Source: Bathynomus jamesi
Lineage: Eukaryota > Arthropoda > Malacostraca > Isopoda > Cirolanidae
NCBI GenBank assembly: GCA_023014485.1
Contig: JAJOZX010002708.1
Coordinates: forward strand, 1-64,000
Direction: 5' to 3'
DNA length: 64,000 bases
Shown piece by piece: positions 1 to 11,621 of the stretch; the first letter of the stretch is position 1; every line of letters starts with the position of its first letter. The position numbers and the translations under genes are program-made. Under the pieces are notes generated by a model, which had not been told where the DNA came from, did no database searches, and saw only the letters and a program-made list of their open reading frames with translations.

Positions 1-106
1 ATATATAATATATATATATATATTATATATATATATATATAATATATATATATATTATATTATATATATAATTATAATATATATATTATATATATATATA
101 TATATA

Positions 107-167
<61 letters not shown>
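1..167. repeat. (TA)n microsatellite
   Basis: Almost uninterrupted TA dinucleotides with a few phase slips. The tract ends directly against the 3' end of a minus-strand Penelope-like element remnant, an arrangement repeated elsewhere in this window. Confidence 0.97.
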
Positions 168-334
168 GAAAAGAAGGACCAACACAACAGCAAACATTTC
201 CGTTTATTTTTTATACTTCAGACGTTTCGACAGATCTTTTGTCATCATCAGTGAATTATAAGTCTTAAAACCTTAAAGCAAAATGAGAATAATGAAAATT
301 ACATCAATACACAATTAAAATCATTAAAATTACA
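168..334 (-). mobile_element. Penelope-like element 3'-UTR fragment
   Basis: Read on the minus strand, this stretch has the layout of the 3' region of the other Penelope-like copies here: a CTGATGA...GAAAC motif, then a short AT-rich tail ending in TTCAT followed by (TA)n. Its AT-rich start resembles sequence found after the plus-strand endonuclease gene at 335-787. It therefore looks like a second copy joined head to tail in opposite orientation. Inverted partial copies are usual for this class. Assignment rests on similarity between copies inside the window. Confidence 0.5.
224..251 (-). other. hammerhead-ribozyme-like core motif
   Basis: On the minus strand the sequence is CTGATGA, then U, then a possible 4-bp stem (GACA with TGTC) closed by 7 nt, then GAAAC. 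This matches the CUGANGA...GAAA core of hammerhead ribozymes, which are known from Penelope-like elements. I cannot identify a convincing helix III or the cleavage-site strand, so activity is not supported. It may only be a conserved UTR motif. Confidence 0.3.
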
Positions 335-787
335 TTGTGTATTCGAGGTGAAGTGTCCAAACTGTTGAAGTCTAGTTATCCCCAAATAAATTTTAGATTC
401 GCCCTCGTCAACCCACTTAAATTATCAAATTTGTTAAAGTTCAAAGACAAATTCCCCAAAACTGTATGCCCTAATGTTGTTTACAAATACACGTGCGACA
501 GCTGTAAGGCTGCGTATTTTGGCGGTACTCAACTCCAACTGGAGTTACGCCTTTCTCAACATTTGGGCTTATCAGTCCGTACTAACCGTCCCCTCAGTAG
601 CCCACCACAATCCGCAATTAGAAACCATAGTAATGAAAACAACCATCCCCTTCACAAAACTCAGTTCGAAATTCTAACCAGATCCAATAACCTTACAGAA
701 CTCCGAATTTTAGAATCTTTGTACATCTATAGAAACAAACCTTCCATTAACAATAATAGCTCATCTTACAAATTACAGCTCTTTTAA
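335..787 (+). pseudogene. Penelope-like element GIY-YIG endonuclease domain (5'-truncated)
   Basis: The open frame encodes the C-terminal part of a Penelope-like polyprotein. A VVYKYTCDSCKAAYFGGTQL segment corresponds to the GIY-YIG endonuclease core with its preceding CxxC pair. It is followed by an arginine-rich helix, a histidine-containing HPLHKTQF segment and a terminal LTELRILESLYIYRNKPS motif with the expected glutamate. The reverse transcriptase that should precede it is absent, so the copy is 5'-truncated and there is no credible own start codon. In the intact element this domain nicks DNA to prime reverse transcription. The reading frame itself is uninterrupted to its stop. Confidence 0.8.
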
Positions 788-1009
788 CTAACCAACCGAT
801 TTTCATAGACATATCATACCTTCTAATTTACTGACCATACAGTTTTCTCTCAGTTTCTGCCAAGTATGGAGGTTGATGTTAACATTGTGTATTTTCCAGT
901 TGAGATAATTTTAATTTAATTTTAATGATTTCAATTTTTTGTAGTGATGCTATTTCTAACTTTTCTACTTCCTTCTTGGACTATCCTAGAGTGGAGTGTA
1001 GGGTTTTTG

Positions 1010-1061
<52 letters not shown>

Positions 1062-1480
1062 AAAATTAAGTTAATTTAAAGCCCCACACCTAATTTACCA
1101 ATTAATAAACGTTCGTTTTTAGGACAAAACTCTCTTCATTCTCTTTGCCCACGCTTACTCAGAGTTGGAATGGCGGTCGGCTTCATATAACAATACCTAT
1201 AAGTAGTAGAGCAGTAATTTATTAACATATAAAAACATAACCATTACATTTTATGGTGGCAACAATTCTTTATTAAATTCTTCAGGAATTTAATACAACC
1301 CAAGTACTCCTTGTTTAAAATTATCTTAAACTGAACTCAATTTTCAGACTCGATAAATTTCACTTAACGGTTAATGGTTGTTTTCCTTCCTCCTCCCTTC
1401 CCTCGCCCGATTCCGCTTCATTCCCCCAAAATGCCCAGTTTCAGCTGACCATTTTGTATTTTCCTTCCCTTATCGAACCC

Positions 1481-1531
<51 letters not shown>

Positions 1532-1683
1532 TGAATGTAAAATTTCGAGAATTTTTTGATATGATTACAAACAGGAAGGAGTCTCATTTTAGTCTACTTA
1601 TTCAATCTACTATATAAAATTAACTACCCTTATGCTTTCAAATAGGTTTTGCATCATGTCCTAAGTTACAGTATAAGTTACAG
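788..1683. other. AT-rich stretch without genes; (CT)n and (GA)n microsatellites
   Basis: No credible gene. The first part is probably the 3' flank of the Penelope-like remnant. A (CT)n run lies at about 1011-1058 and a (GA)n run at about 1485-1529. The short open frame crossing the GA run encodes only alternating Arg-Glu and is not a gene. Confidence 0.85.
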
Positions 1684-2627
1684 TATTACTATAATAAAGC
1701 TGAAGAAGCTGAGAATGTTGCTAGAAGAGGTGACCATAGGACACTACAAAAGATTGTAAATCATATAGGAAGAAACTATAAAATGAAAGAAGGGCCTATC
1801 AAGGATGGAAATGGAAGAACCATCACATAGGAGACTGATATATTGAAGCGATGGGAGAATCATTTTAGTGATACATTAAATAGACCAGTGTCACATATTA
1901 CATATGATTTTTCTCAAGAACTGGAGAGAGAGGAATTGCCAATAGAAACAGGACCAATAACCGTAGAAGAAGTTAAAGAAGCTATAGGAAACTAAAAAAT
2001 AACAAAGCTCATGGAAAAGATTTGGTAACAGCCGAAATGCTTAAATGCTCAGAAGATAATGAAGAAGTTGACCAACTGCACCAAACACTAAGAATTATAT
2101 GGGAGAGAGAATGTAGCCCATCAGACTCGGAGAAAGGTATAATTGTTAATTTGCCAAAAAGGGGAGATCTTAGTAACTGTAACAACTGGCGAGGCATCAC
2201 GCTACTTTCAATTCCGGGGAAAGTAAATGCTGAGTATTATCATAATGAATCGGATAAGAATTGCTGTAGATGAGCTGTTAAGGGAAGAACAAGCAGGATT
2301 TCGCCAGGGGAGATCATGTGCAGACCAAATATTTGTTCCGAGAAACATCATAGAACAATGCACAGAATGGCAGAATCCTCTTCTTATGAACTTTATTGAC
2401 TTTGAAAAAGCATTTGATTCAATACATAGGCTCTTCCTTTGGGAAATACTAAGTGTTGTGTTATTGATGGAGGGTCATTAACCGACTGGTTTAAAGTAAC
2501 AACTGGAGTGAGGCAGGGAGATATTTTATTCCCTGTACTGTTTATATCAGCACTTGATTGGGTAATAAGAAAATTGGAAATAGGACTGAGACAACAAGAA
2601 GATATTGAATGGGTGGAAAGTGCATGA
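1684..2627 (+). pseudogene. LINE (non-LTR) reverse transcriptase fragment
   Basis: Several plus-strand frames, separated by stops and frameshifts, line up as one LINE polyprotein. It starts with the linker before the RT (TLQKIVNHIGRNYKMKEGPI, then a TILKRWENHF-type helix). The RT fingers follow (NCNNWRGITLLSIPGKV, about 2175), then EEQAGFRQGRSCADQIF (about 2290) and the catalytic block A NFIDFEKAFDSIHR (about 2390). Block B (TTGVRQGDILFPVLF) is near 2500. The YxDD block and the C-terminus are missing, so the copy is truncated at both ends. The clade is uncertain. The fragment at 55946-56370 carries the C-terminal region expected for a related LINE. Confidence 0.8.
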
Positions 2628-2942
2628 GAGAAATGAGTGGAGAAATTTCACTGCTGCCCTATGGACAACTTGATGTCCGGGAAGGATAAGTAATCATGTC
2701 CTAAATTTTATATTAAATTATCTTAATACAGTATGTCATCATTGATCTATCTATGTAGTCTTATGAATTATAAGCTTTTCAATTGAGGCAAAGTTTAGAA
2801 AACAGCAAAATTATTAGGATAAAATTGGAATGTTTTGAAATAACAGTGTAGGGCTTCTTAATTTAACTTTTCTTGTGTTTCAGCGATACGCTTGCAACCT
2901 ACAGAGTGACAACAAAATCCCTTTGCAGTGAAATTACATTAT

Positions 2943-3624
2943 ATCTGTACGTTGCCCTGTTTTTCATGCAAAGGGACTTTGTGGCCACCCTGCATACATT
3001 TCCTACTCTAATCCTCTGCTTTTATTCTTGTAAATAAATCCATACAAGACATTTGGATTTTGTCCAAAAATAAATTATTTAAAATTTTCATTTTGGCGAT
3101 GAGACTAGTAATCGAATTTCTGGTAAAAAGATATTTCATACGATTAGGAATTCGTTTGTATATGCGCGTCTCTACTGTTAACAGTGGTCCTGTTACTGGT
3201 CGGTCGGTTATGTTTTTAAAGATTTACTTTAAATTTTTTGTTTTTTTTGTTGTTTATATTTTTCCCATTTTGCACGATTTGGGGAAATATTTAAACACAA
3301 AAAAAAACAAAATGTTTAAAGTAAATCTTTAAGAACATAACCGACCGACCAGTAGTAACAGGCCCACTGTTAACAGTAGAGACGCGCATATACAAACGAA
3401 TTCCTAATCGTAGGAAATATCTTTTTACCAGAATTTGATTACTACAGTCTCAAGGCCAAAATGAAAATTTTAAACAATTTATTTTTGGATAAAATACAAA
3501 TGTCTTGTATGGATTTATTTACAAGAATAAAAGCAGACGATTGGAGTCCCTTTAAATACGAAATGTATGTTAGACAGGGTGGCCACAAAGTCCCCTGCAT
3601 TAAAACAAGGGCAACATACAGATA
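2943..3624. repeat. Large imperfect palindrome (foldback)
   Basis: Sequence 2943-about 3236 recurs in reverse complement at about 3309-3624, with small indels. Arms are about 295-315 bp, around a 70-bp AT-rich centre. Both arms contain the same short peptide-like stretch, which explains the paired small open frames on opposite strands. I see no transposase motif. It may be a foldback or MITE-type DNA element or an inverted duplication. Confidence 0.8.
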
Positions 3625-4394
3625 TACTCTATTTCGATAGAGAGTGTATACTTCTTTTGGGAGTAAACCTTGCTTCACATTTATCATATATATATATATA
3701 TAGTTTTTTTTTTTTTGTTTAATGGATGATTTTAGACCTGACGTCAACCACGGGTTTTTCCTATTCTAACAGTAGAAATATTTTTATCAATGATTGGGCA
3801 AGATTCATTAAAAACGACCAATAGTTTCCTGAAACTTTTCAAATTTGGTATTATGTCTACTCTATGTGTAGGTCATCAATGAAGTCGAAGTTTGGTGTGC
3901 ATAATTGTTTTTGTATTTATTTAGCTGATTATGCTTTGTGCTTCTGAATTTAATAGTTGTGTACTTTAGGGTGTTAGTCTTTGTTTTGATTGTGATATAT
4001 CTTGGGAGGTGGTCATTAACACCTGCAAGAAGTATTCCTGTATCACTCGTGTATTGTGGATAAGATAAGAGAAAATTCAGTTATGTCAGAATGGGGGCGT
4101 GTTAGTCTAGTTATATAGTTCTAAGAACCTTGACCAATTATTGTGTTCCACAATGATCTGTCCCTATTTTCATAAAATCTTTGTTAAAAACCTCTGACGA
4201 TGAAATTGCGCGAACTCTTTAAAGATTGACGTCTGATTAGATCCTGTATAGTGTTTAACACCAAATATCGCTTATGATAAACACAAATTAATGAACATAT
4301 TCATTTCCACATTCAGAACAATATAAAATTACAGTATAGAATTTTTTTAATGTTAAAATGTTCATAGGATTAAAATTGTGTTGTGTAAGAGAAA

Positions 4395-4985
4395 TGCCGG
4401 ATCACTTTAAAATATTGCTTCCCAGGAACCTCTCTTTAACATATTGCTCCCCAGTGTATATCACTTTAACATATTGCTTCCAAAAAATAGACATTACACA
4501 ACCAATTACAGTTACATTACAATAGTTTATAATATTTAGAGATTAGCTAGTCGAGAAAATGTAAATTTATGGCACCTAACTTATTATGCTTTGCCATTTT
4601 TTTGTGAATGTAAAATATTTCACCTGAAGATCATGGCCCCCAGCCTTCTTTAGTTAGCCTTATAAGGCTAACTAACGAAAATATCACGACCTAACCTAAC
4701 CAATCGTTAGGTCAACTGTATGCCCTTGACGATTGGTTAGGTTAAGTTGTGATATTTTCGTTAGTTAACCTAGATTACCAACCTCTTTCTAACCAACCAA
4801 CCTTTCTTTTTTTAACATATTGCTTCCCAATGTTAATCACTTTAACATATTGCTTCCCAGGAGGGATCACTTTAACATATATCTTCCCAGGAGGGATCAT
4901 TTTAACATATTGCTTCCCAGGAGGGATCACTTTAACATATTGATTCCCGAATGCTTTGGGAAGCAATATGTTAAAGTGATCCGAA
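4395..4985. repeat. 30-bp minisatellite around TTTAACATATTGCTTCCC
   Basis: Repeated units contain TTTAACATATTGCTTCCC and a GGAGGGATCAC spacer. About three degenerate copies lie at 4395-4490 and about five cleaner ones at 4812-4985, the last inverted. The block between them holds a MITE-like fragment (4617-4775) and about 140 bp of unremarkable AT-rich DNA. Short open frames across it on both strands are by-products of the repeat. Confidence 0.85.
4617..4775. mobile_element. MITE-like dispersed repeat (family also at 18199, 26705, 29935)
   Basis: It begins with CACCTGAAGATCATGGCCCC, close to the inverted end of the complete copy at 18199-18401. It holds the family core (CCTTGACGATTGGTTAGGTT and TGATATTTTCGTTAG) in both orientations. 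The right terminal repeat is missing, so the copy is partial. It splits the surrounding minisatellite, which suggests a later insertion. Confidence 0.65.
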
Positions 4986-4989
4986 ATGC

Positions 4990-5960
4990 TTTAATTTGTG
5001 TCCTCAAAAGACAGTAATTTCATTTAATTTTGGGGGAAAACACCGAAACTGAACTAAACTAAGCGCCTTCCGACGTATCATTAGTCTTCCGTGAACGAAA
5101 GCAGTAAAATGGAGCAACCAACCAAATAAGTCTTCCGAATCGATTGAAGTAGTTTAAAAGCTTCGTAAAGCTTTTAAAAATAGGTAAGATAAAAATGGAT
5201 TCAAAAGATTCAGAGAAAACGGATTGGATCAGTTTATTAATAACTCTGATTATAAATTTCAAATCATAACTTTAATATTTTCCATTTTTCCTTTAAATAT
5301 TACCTTATTTATAGATTAAATCAATTATAAATGTTGATAATATTTAATAATAATGATAAGTTTTATTGGCAGGATATAAATGCCAAAACACAGTACAATA
5401 TATTCGTCAATATAAATTATTTAAAAAAAAATATAACTCTTGGTTGCCGTGATGAATTTTAATTATTCACTGAAAAACTTTATGAATCTATTATTGCAAA
5501 TGCAATCATCAAATTATCCTTTTTAAAAAAATATTATAAATTATACTGTATTTTAATACAATTTGCTGAAAATTTTTAAGTTCATTCATTATAATTATTA
5601 AAAACTCTATAATAAAGTATAACCATAAGTAACTAGAGAGGAGGGGGCGACAAACTTGACCATCGTGAAATGAGGAATTGTAGCACGGAACATTTGAAAG
5701 GTTGAAAGGTATTGAGTATTTACTTATAATGAGTAGTCCATACTTATAATGAGTAGTCCATATATATAATGAGTAGTCCATACGTAGTCATATTCTAAAC
5801 TTGATTAATAACATCCAAATTTTAACATAATTTTAAAATCAACATAACTATTTTTTTAATTCTATTAAAAGTTGTAAAGCAAATTCGATGCATGGAAAAA
5901 TAAACATGTGAATGTCCTTTCAAAGGAACCGCTCCCAATTTTAATGAATAGTACGATTTA
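4990..5960. other. Gene-free stretch with a 20-bp triplet repeat
   Basis: No gene recognised. Three tandem copies of a 20-bp unit containing ATAATGAGTAGTCCAT lie at about 5722-5780. The rest is AT-rich with short non-conserved open frames. Confidence 0.75.
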
Positions 5961-5965
<5 letters not shown>

Positions 5966-6018
<53 letters not shown>

Positions 6019-6033
6019 TATATTATATATATA
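5966..6033. repeat. (TA)n microsatellite
   Basis: TA tract into which the pogo/Tigger-type element starting at 6034 has inserted. TA tracts continue on the other side of that element at about 6555-6570. Confidence 0.95.
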
Positions 6034-6554
6034 CAGTGGTCCCCCGTTTAACGATCGTAATTGGTGCAAAATAAACCATCGGTACACGAAAAAATCGTTA
6101 CACGAACCCATTATAACATGTAAATCGCCTAATTGGTGTAAATTTTTCGAAAATACACTCTTGCAAGACTTAAAAACACTAATTTTCCATGTTTAAAAGG
6201 ATATTTTAACAATACATGATATTTTAACACCAAAAATGTATTATAACTTATTTTGCTGTAAATAAATAATAAAAACAATTAAATAAACATAATTAAATAA
6301 AGAAATAAATAAAAAAATTATTTACCTTAGGTTGGTGGAGTGTAACAGGGAGAAAATCGATGGTGGTAGTCGTGGGGTTGGAGGAGAAAATTATTGTTTG
6401 GAAGGAGAATCTCCTTCCATCGTGAATTTGGCGCGATCGTTCAAAAATCGTTACACGGAAATTAATCGTTACACGGGCAATACATTCTCAATGAGGCTTG
6501 ATCTTAACACGATTTAATCGTAACACGAACCAATCGGTAAGCGGGGGTCCACTG
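6034..6554. mobile_element. pogo/Tigger-type non-autonomous DNA element (MITE)
   Basis: Bounded by TA on both sides, with inverted ends CAGTGGTCCCCCG and, in reverse complement, CAGTGGACCCCCG. The similarity extends inward (ACGATCGTAATTGGT against ACCGATTGGTTCGTG). CAGT followed by C-rich sequence is typical of pogo/Tigger elements of the Tc1/mariner superfamily, which target TA. The 520-bp interior has multiple ATCGTTACACG motifs and no transposase, so it must be mobilised in trans. Confidence 0.85.
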
Positions 6555-6589
6555 TATATATATATATATACAGTCTGAAATTAGTGGGT

Positions 6590-7050
6590 AAACACTTTAA
6601 TTCTAATGAAGCTATACATTTTTTTCCTTCAGTCGCATAGTTAATTTGTGGAATGGATTGCCAGCCAGCGTAGGTCAAAGTAATTTGGTCGAGTCCTTTA
6701 AAAAGAGACTAGATGCTTATCTTGCTTTAAACCCCCAGTTAGAAGCATTTGTGAGTGTATAAAAGTACTGAAGAATTTTCCCTCCGATTCCCTCCTCTTT
6801 CCTTCAAAATTTTCATTTTATCTTTAAATTTCTTTCCTTTCTTTCAACCTTCCTTCTTAAACTCTGTTGCTGTTTGGTGTCCTTTGTATTCTTTTGTATA
6901 TACAATTAAGCTGACATAAAATGCCATGTGTCGTGGGGAGGTAGTCCCTGAAGCGGTACGGCTGAAAGCTCTCCAAATTTGGAGAAAAGAAGCGAAGTAG
7001 AAAATTACATGGCAGATTGTCACAATTCTAGATAGACGCCAAGCAAGAAC
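6590..7050 (+). pseudogene. CR1/L2-like LINE 3' fragment
   Basis: The first 170 bp encode the end of a CR1/L2-like polyprotein (FVEWIASQ... in one frame, LWNGLPAS-type and SLESFKKRLD-type segments in broken frames). The segment is nearly the reverse complement of the end of the minus-strand LINE at 9978-13490, including the CTTTCC-rich 3' tail and TGTTTGGTGTCCTTTGTATTC. This is a second, 5'-truncated member of the same family. A (TG)n microsatellite at about 7052-7097 follows. Confidence 0.7.
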
Positions 7051-7060
7051 TACGTGTGTG

Positions 7061-7099
<39 letters not shown>

Positions 7100-7524
7100 A
7101 TACTTTAGGAATATTTTACAATATAAAGTATATAATATAAAGGCGAAAATGCATGGTGTTACAATGTGTTAGAAACGTATGATTGGGTTTCTCGTAATTG
7201 TGGATAAGTTATAATTTCAAATATTAGAATTCTCAAAACAACTCGATTTGATATAATAAAAACAACCAAATATTTATTTAAATGTGAAAATTTTGACAAT
7301 CGCTCGTCATTCCCTTAATTATGATTTGATTGCAGATATTACCACAAGATATTTTTAAGTTAAATAAATATTCAAGCAAATTTACGTCGTATGTTCCACT
7401 CCGTAATCGACAACTTCACTTCTAATTTCTCTCCTCTTCAAGCTTGTTTCAAATGTTTTATTTGTTCTTTAGTTCAACGTAATTCTTGGCTTGACTGAAT
7501 ATCTCACCTTTTTTTTTCTTTCAA

Positions 7525-8030
7525 TAAAAACTGGGAAGAAACTATTACTTAAAGTCCCACCTTTTCTCTTTTTTATTTAGAACTGGGTAGAAACTACTAC
7601 CTAAAATCACACCTTTTTTCTTTTTCATTAAGAAATGAGTAGAAACTATACCTAAAAATCACACCTTTTTCTCTTTTTTATTTAGAACTGGGTAGAAACT
7701 ACTACCTAAAATCACCTTTTTCTCTTTCATTAAGAAATTGGTAGAAACTACTACCTAAAATCACACCTTTTTCTCTTTCATTAAGAAATGAGTAGAAACT
7801 ACTACCTAAAATCACACCTTTTTCTCTTTCATTAAGAAATGGGTAGAAACTACTACCTAAAATCACACCTTTTTCTCTTTCATTAAGAAATAGGTAGAAA
7901 CTACTACCTAAAATCACACTTTTTCTCCTTCATTAAGAAATGGGTAGAAACTACTACCTAAAATCACACTTTTTTCCTCCTTCATTAAGAACTGGGCAGA
8001 AACTCCTTCCTCAAATCCAACCTTTTTCCT
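7525..8030. repeat. ~54-bp minisatellite, about eight units
   Basis: Units contain CACACCTTTTTCTCTTTCAT, TAAGAAATGGGTAGAAAC and TACTACCTAAAAT. The inner units are very similar and the outer ones degenerate (AACTGGGCAGAAACTCC). The minus-strand open frame across it is a repeated peptide with no family resemblance and is rejected as a gene. Confidence 0.9.
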
Positions 8031-8854
8031 CTCACTAAAAACGCGGAAGAAACTAAGATGTGGGTACGTGTCCTGATTACAGTAACATCTACGTTCCCTT
8101 GTTAAAGTTTGAAGCTTTGATTTTTATTTATTTTGTATAATTTGGTATTTTTGTAAATTTTGAAAATATAATTGCACTGATGTGAGTTTTAATTTTTATA
8201 TTTTAGGGGAACTGAAACTGTATCGCATATAATCATTTATTTTTTGGGGGGTTTAATACAACTTTTTTAATCTCTCACTTTTAATTTTACTTTTTTGAAA
8301 TTATTAAGAAAAGTATCTGAATTTTAATTAAACTTTTATTTTAAAAAAATAATAGAAAACTTAAATTTTATTTTAATTTGTTAGTAAATTTTTAACATTT
8401 GTTATAAAATTTGTTACAAAATTGTTAATAACGAAATTCAGTTATGAAATTTGGAGCCATAATGATGATAACTATGAAGGGATTTTATTTTTGTTAAAAC
8501 ATTTTACTCAATTGAAAAGATGAGATCTACGTATCATCTCTTATCTGATTTAACTGTTGCGTCAGATATACTTATAATTTACGCATATAAACGTCCATAA
8601 CCCAAACGTGCCACAGGGACCCGAAAAAGTGAAGGCACCTATTTAAAAAGTTAATAGAAATTCTAATGTCAGGATTTGATTTGACTTAATTATATAATTA
8701 TTAGAGCAATTAATTTACACTGAAGATTTCTGAATTACAGGCAATGATGACTTTTTTAATTACTGTATAGAAGGTCAAACATTTCTGTAAAATTTGGGAC
8801 TACCGCTTGAAAGGGCAACCCTGCTTCTAGGACATGTTTTAATCCTACGGAGAA
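8031..8854. other. Gene-free AT-rich stretch
   Basis: No open frame, RNA gene or repeat family recognised. Confidence 0.7.
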
Positions 8855-9072
8855 TTGACAAAAGTAAATAGACATTTTCGGTTTTCCATAATTTTTTATT
8901 TGATAATAAAAATGAATAAATAATAACAGATTAATTGAATCAATATATTTAGAATCGTGTTACTTTTCCCTTTTCATTATGTAAAGGTGACACACGTTCT
9001 GGCGTTACATTGATGAGCTTTGCCATCTGTACTTGAGGTCAATCATCGTGGTGTCTATTTACTTTTGGCAAA
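8855..9072. mobile_element. Candidate Tc1-type MITE
   Basis: Inverted ends TTGACAAAAGTAAATAGACA (8855) and, in reverse complement, TTTGCCAAAAGTAAATAGAC (from 9072) enclose about 215 bp. A single copy of the same end (GTGTCTATTTACTTTTGTC) occurs near 38655. The end sequence resembles Tc1-like termini. Target duplications are not clear and there is no coding sequence. Confidence 0.5.
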
Positions 9073-9124
9073 CCTCTAAATATTCAAGATTTTTTCAGCT
9101 AAACTGTAATTTTTTTCAAACAAA

Positions 9125-9977
9125 AATCTTTATTCGGAAAAAGAATACATTACATACAGGATACATTACGTACATTACATACGATATACAGTATTAAATA
9201 GTTCAAGCTAAACATCACATCCATAGATTAACTGAATATTGGCATTTATATTTGATTTTGCATTTGGTGGCAAATAATCTATGTATTCTTCTCTGAATAT
9301 GCCATAAAGAAGCATAATAGATTTCCAGGTAAAATCCTTGACATTCATTTGAATTTTTACGATAGGAACCAAGAAAATAGAGGTAATGGAAATAAAATAA
9401 AGTGGCAAACATCAAATTTTGTGGATTAATATTAAGACTATCAGAATTGTATTCTAGTAATTTCTATCATTACGAATGAAAATTGAGGTAATCTTAGAAA
9501 TAATAAATAGTAAAGAACAATAAATAGTTATACTACAATTAATAGAGTAATTTCTATTATTACAAATAAATAAGGAGATATCTTAAAGTAACAGAAATAA
9601 AGATAAATGTGGTACAGTAAATATTTGATGTAATAAATGGAAACTTTCAAAATATAGTTTATATAATTTGTGATTGCACCCGATTTAAGACTGTGAATTT
9701 TACATATACTCTAGGCCTACGCAATTTTCACTATGAAAAGACTTTAATTTTCTGTTTAGTAACATTTACAAGTGGCGACATATGCAAATATAATACAATA
9801 CGTTGACAGGAATTAATAAGGCGTTGCTTTAGTGATTTGCGAAACAAAATTAATGATGGTGCCTGTCTGACATTTAAAAGTAAGGGGGTTCCATATATCT
9901 GTTTCTTTGTAAGAGAGAGCATTTCCTGCAAATTGCATTGAATAATTTGGCTTATATATGAAATTATTGGAAAGTCT
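9125..9977 (-). pseudogene. Decayed LINE 3' region
   Basis: On the minus strand, broken frames at 9731-10000 give ETDIWNPLT...KCQTGTIINF followed by a short basic end, like the C-terminal tail of LINE ORF2 proteins. The stretch at about 15000-15330 has the same arrangement. The rest is AT-rich 3' UTR. This is a weak call based on resemblance between copies. Confidence 0.4.
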
Positions 9978-10239
9978 TGTATTACAAAGGAATACAAAGG
10001 GCACCAAACAACAACAGAGCAGCTGTCTGTTTAAGAAAGAAGGTTAAAAGATGAAGAAAATTTAAAGAAAAGTGAAAGTTTTAAAGCAAAGCAGAGAAAA
10101 GAGGTTGAGAGGTAGGAAAAAAAGAGGTTTATAGGTAGGAAAGAAATTTAAAGATGAAGTGAAAATTTTAAAGTACAGAGGAGGAAATCCAAGTGAAAAT
10201 TCTACAATATTTCTTCGCACTAAAATATGCTTCCGCCTT

Positions 10240-10990
10240 GGGGTTTCAGAGCGTCTAGTTTCTTTTTAAAGGATTCGATCGAATTACTTTGAACTACGCT
10301 GGCTGGCAATCCATTCCACAAATTAAATATACGATTGAAGAAAAAATGTTTAGCTTCATTAGAATTACCCACTAATTTACCCACTAGTTACCCACTAGTT
10401 TACCCACTAATTTCAGACCATTACTGCGAGTTTTATCTCCATTCCTGACTGTAAAACATTGTTTCGCGTCGACATTATCATAACCTTTAATCATTTTACA
10501 AACCTGGATTAAATTTTCTCGAATTCGCCTTTTTACGAGTGAGAATAAATTTAACGTTTCTAAACGGGCAACGTATGACTTGTTTCAAAGTCTAGGAATC
10601 ATCTGAGGAGTCCGTTACTGCACTCTCTCCATTCTGTCTATGTCCTGTCGTAAATATGGGGACCAGAATTGAAAGCAGTATTCCAGATGGGGGCGTACTA
10701 AGGAATTATATAATGTTGGCATTGTTTTCTCCGACTTAAATTCAAACGATCTATCAAATAAATCATAAGATTCTATTTGCTTCTCTGACCGCTTTGATAC
10801 ATTGTTTATTCGGTTTAAGATTGTCGGTAACAATAATACCTAAATCTTTCACTTCCGTAACACTTGTTAGTGTCTTATCGCGCATAAATTACTTCTCTTT
10901 AATATTGTTTCTACCGACATGCAACGTTTTACATTTATCTATATTAAAAGGTCATTTGCCACATTTCTGCCCACTGGAATAATTTATTAA
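10240..10990 (-). pseudogene. LINE RT thumb and C-terminal region
   Basis: The minus frame contains LYNSLVRPHLEYCFQFWSPY followed by LRQDIDRMERVQ, the hallmark thumb segment of CR1/L2/jockey-type reverse transcriptases. Further on, in broken frames, come the WNGLPASVVQ-type and SFKKKLDA-type motifs of the protein end. Frameshifts separate these pieces from each other and from the catalytic part. Confidence 0.8.
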
Positions 10991-11038
10991 TATCTTCTTG
11001 AATCTGCAAACGTTCTGCCGCTGATTTTGTTCGTCTCC

Positions 11039-11621
11039 CTAGTTGGTATCATCCTCAAATTTTGACATTATACTCTTAATTCCCAAGTCGATGTCATTGA
11101 TATAAATAATAAAAAGAACTGGTCCCAGAACTGATCCTTGAGGCACGCCGCTAGTTACACTTTTCCAGTTAGACGCTTTGCCATTAATGACCATTCTTTG
11201 TTTGTGTCCACTAAGCCAATTTTCAATCCATTTGATAACATTACCATCAATTCCGTGATAATGAAGTTCAGCTGATAATCTTCTGTGTGGCACTTTATCA
11301 AACGCTCTTTGAAAATCGAAATATATAATATCTACTGTTTTACTCTCTTCATATATATTTATAATAAAAGAAGTCAAGGAAATTAGTAAGACAAGAACGC
11401 TTCGAAAGCCGTGTTGAGAATCTTTGATTAATTTATTAATTTCTAAGTGATTGACTATTTTGTCCCGAACGATCATCTCCATAAACTTATCAACTACTGA
11501 AGTCATGCTGATCGGACGATAATTTCCGGAATCGATTTATCCCCATTTTCAAACATTGGTGTCATGTTTGCAAGTTTCCAATCGAGCTGAACTTCTCCAG
11601 ACTCTAACGATTTATAAAATA
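11039..11621 (-). pseudogene. LINE reverse transcriptase catalytic region
   Basis: Read leftward from the nested element: ESGEVQLDWKLANMTPMF (RT0/fingers), then after a frameshift [20 protein letters not shown]. Block 4 is [18 protein letters not shown] with the first catalytic aspartate, then [20 protein letters not shown]. The catalytic YxDD equivalent reads FEDDTN. The first position is substituted relative to the common FADD, but both aspartates are kept. The element should reverse transcribe its own RNA at a nicked target, but this copy is interrupted. Confidence 0.88.

Noticed and set aside
4749..4966. Open frames on both strands through the TTTAACATATTGCTTCCC repeat
   Set aside because: Purely a consequence of a 30-bp repeat, a multiple of three. 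No homology signal.
5059..5262. 67-residue minus frame as a gene
   Set aside because: No family motif, start context or splice evidence. Length is expected by chance in this sequence.
7702..7917. Repeated peptide frame over the 54-bp minisatellite
   Set aside because: 54 is a multiple of three, so the frame stays open by chance. Outer, degenerate units break it.
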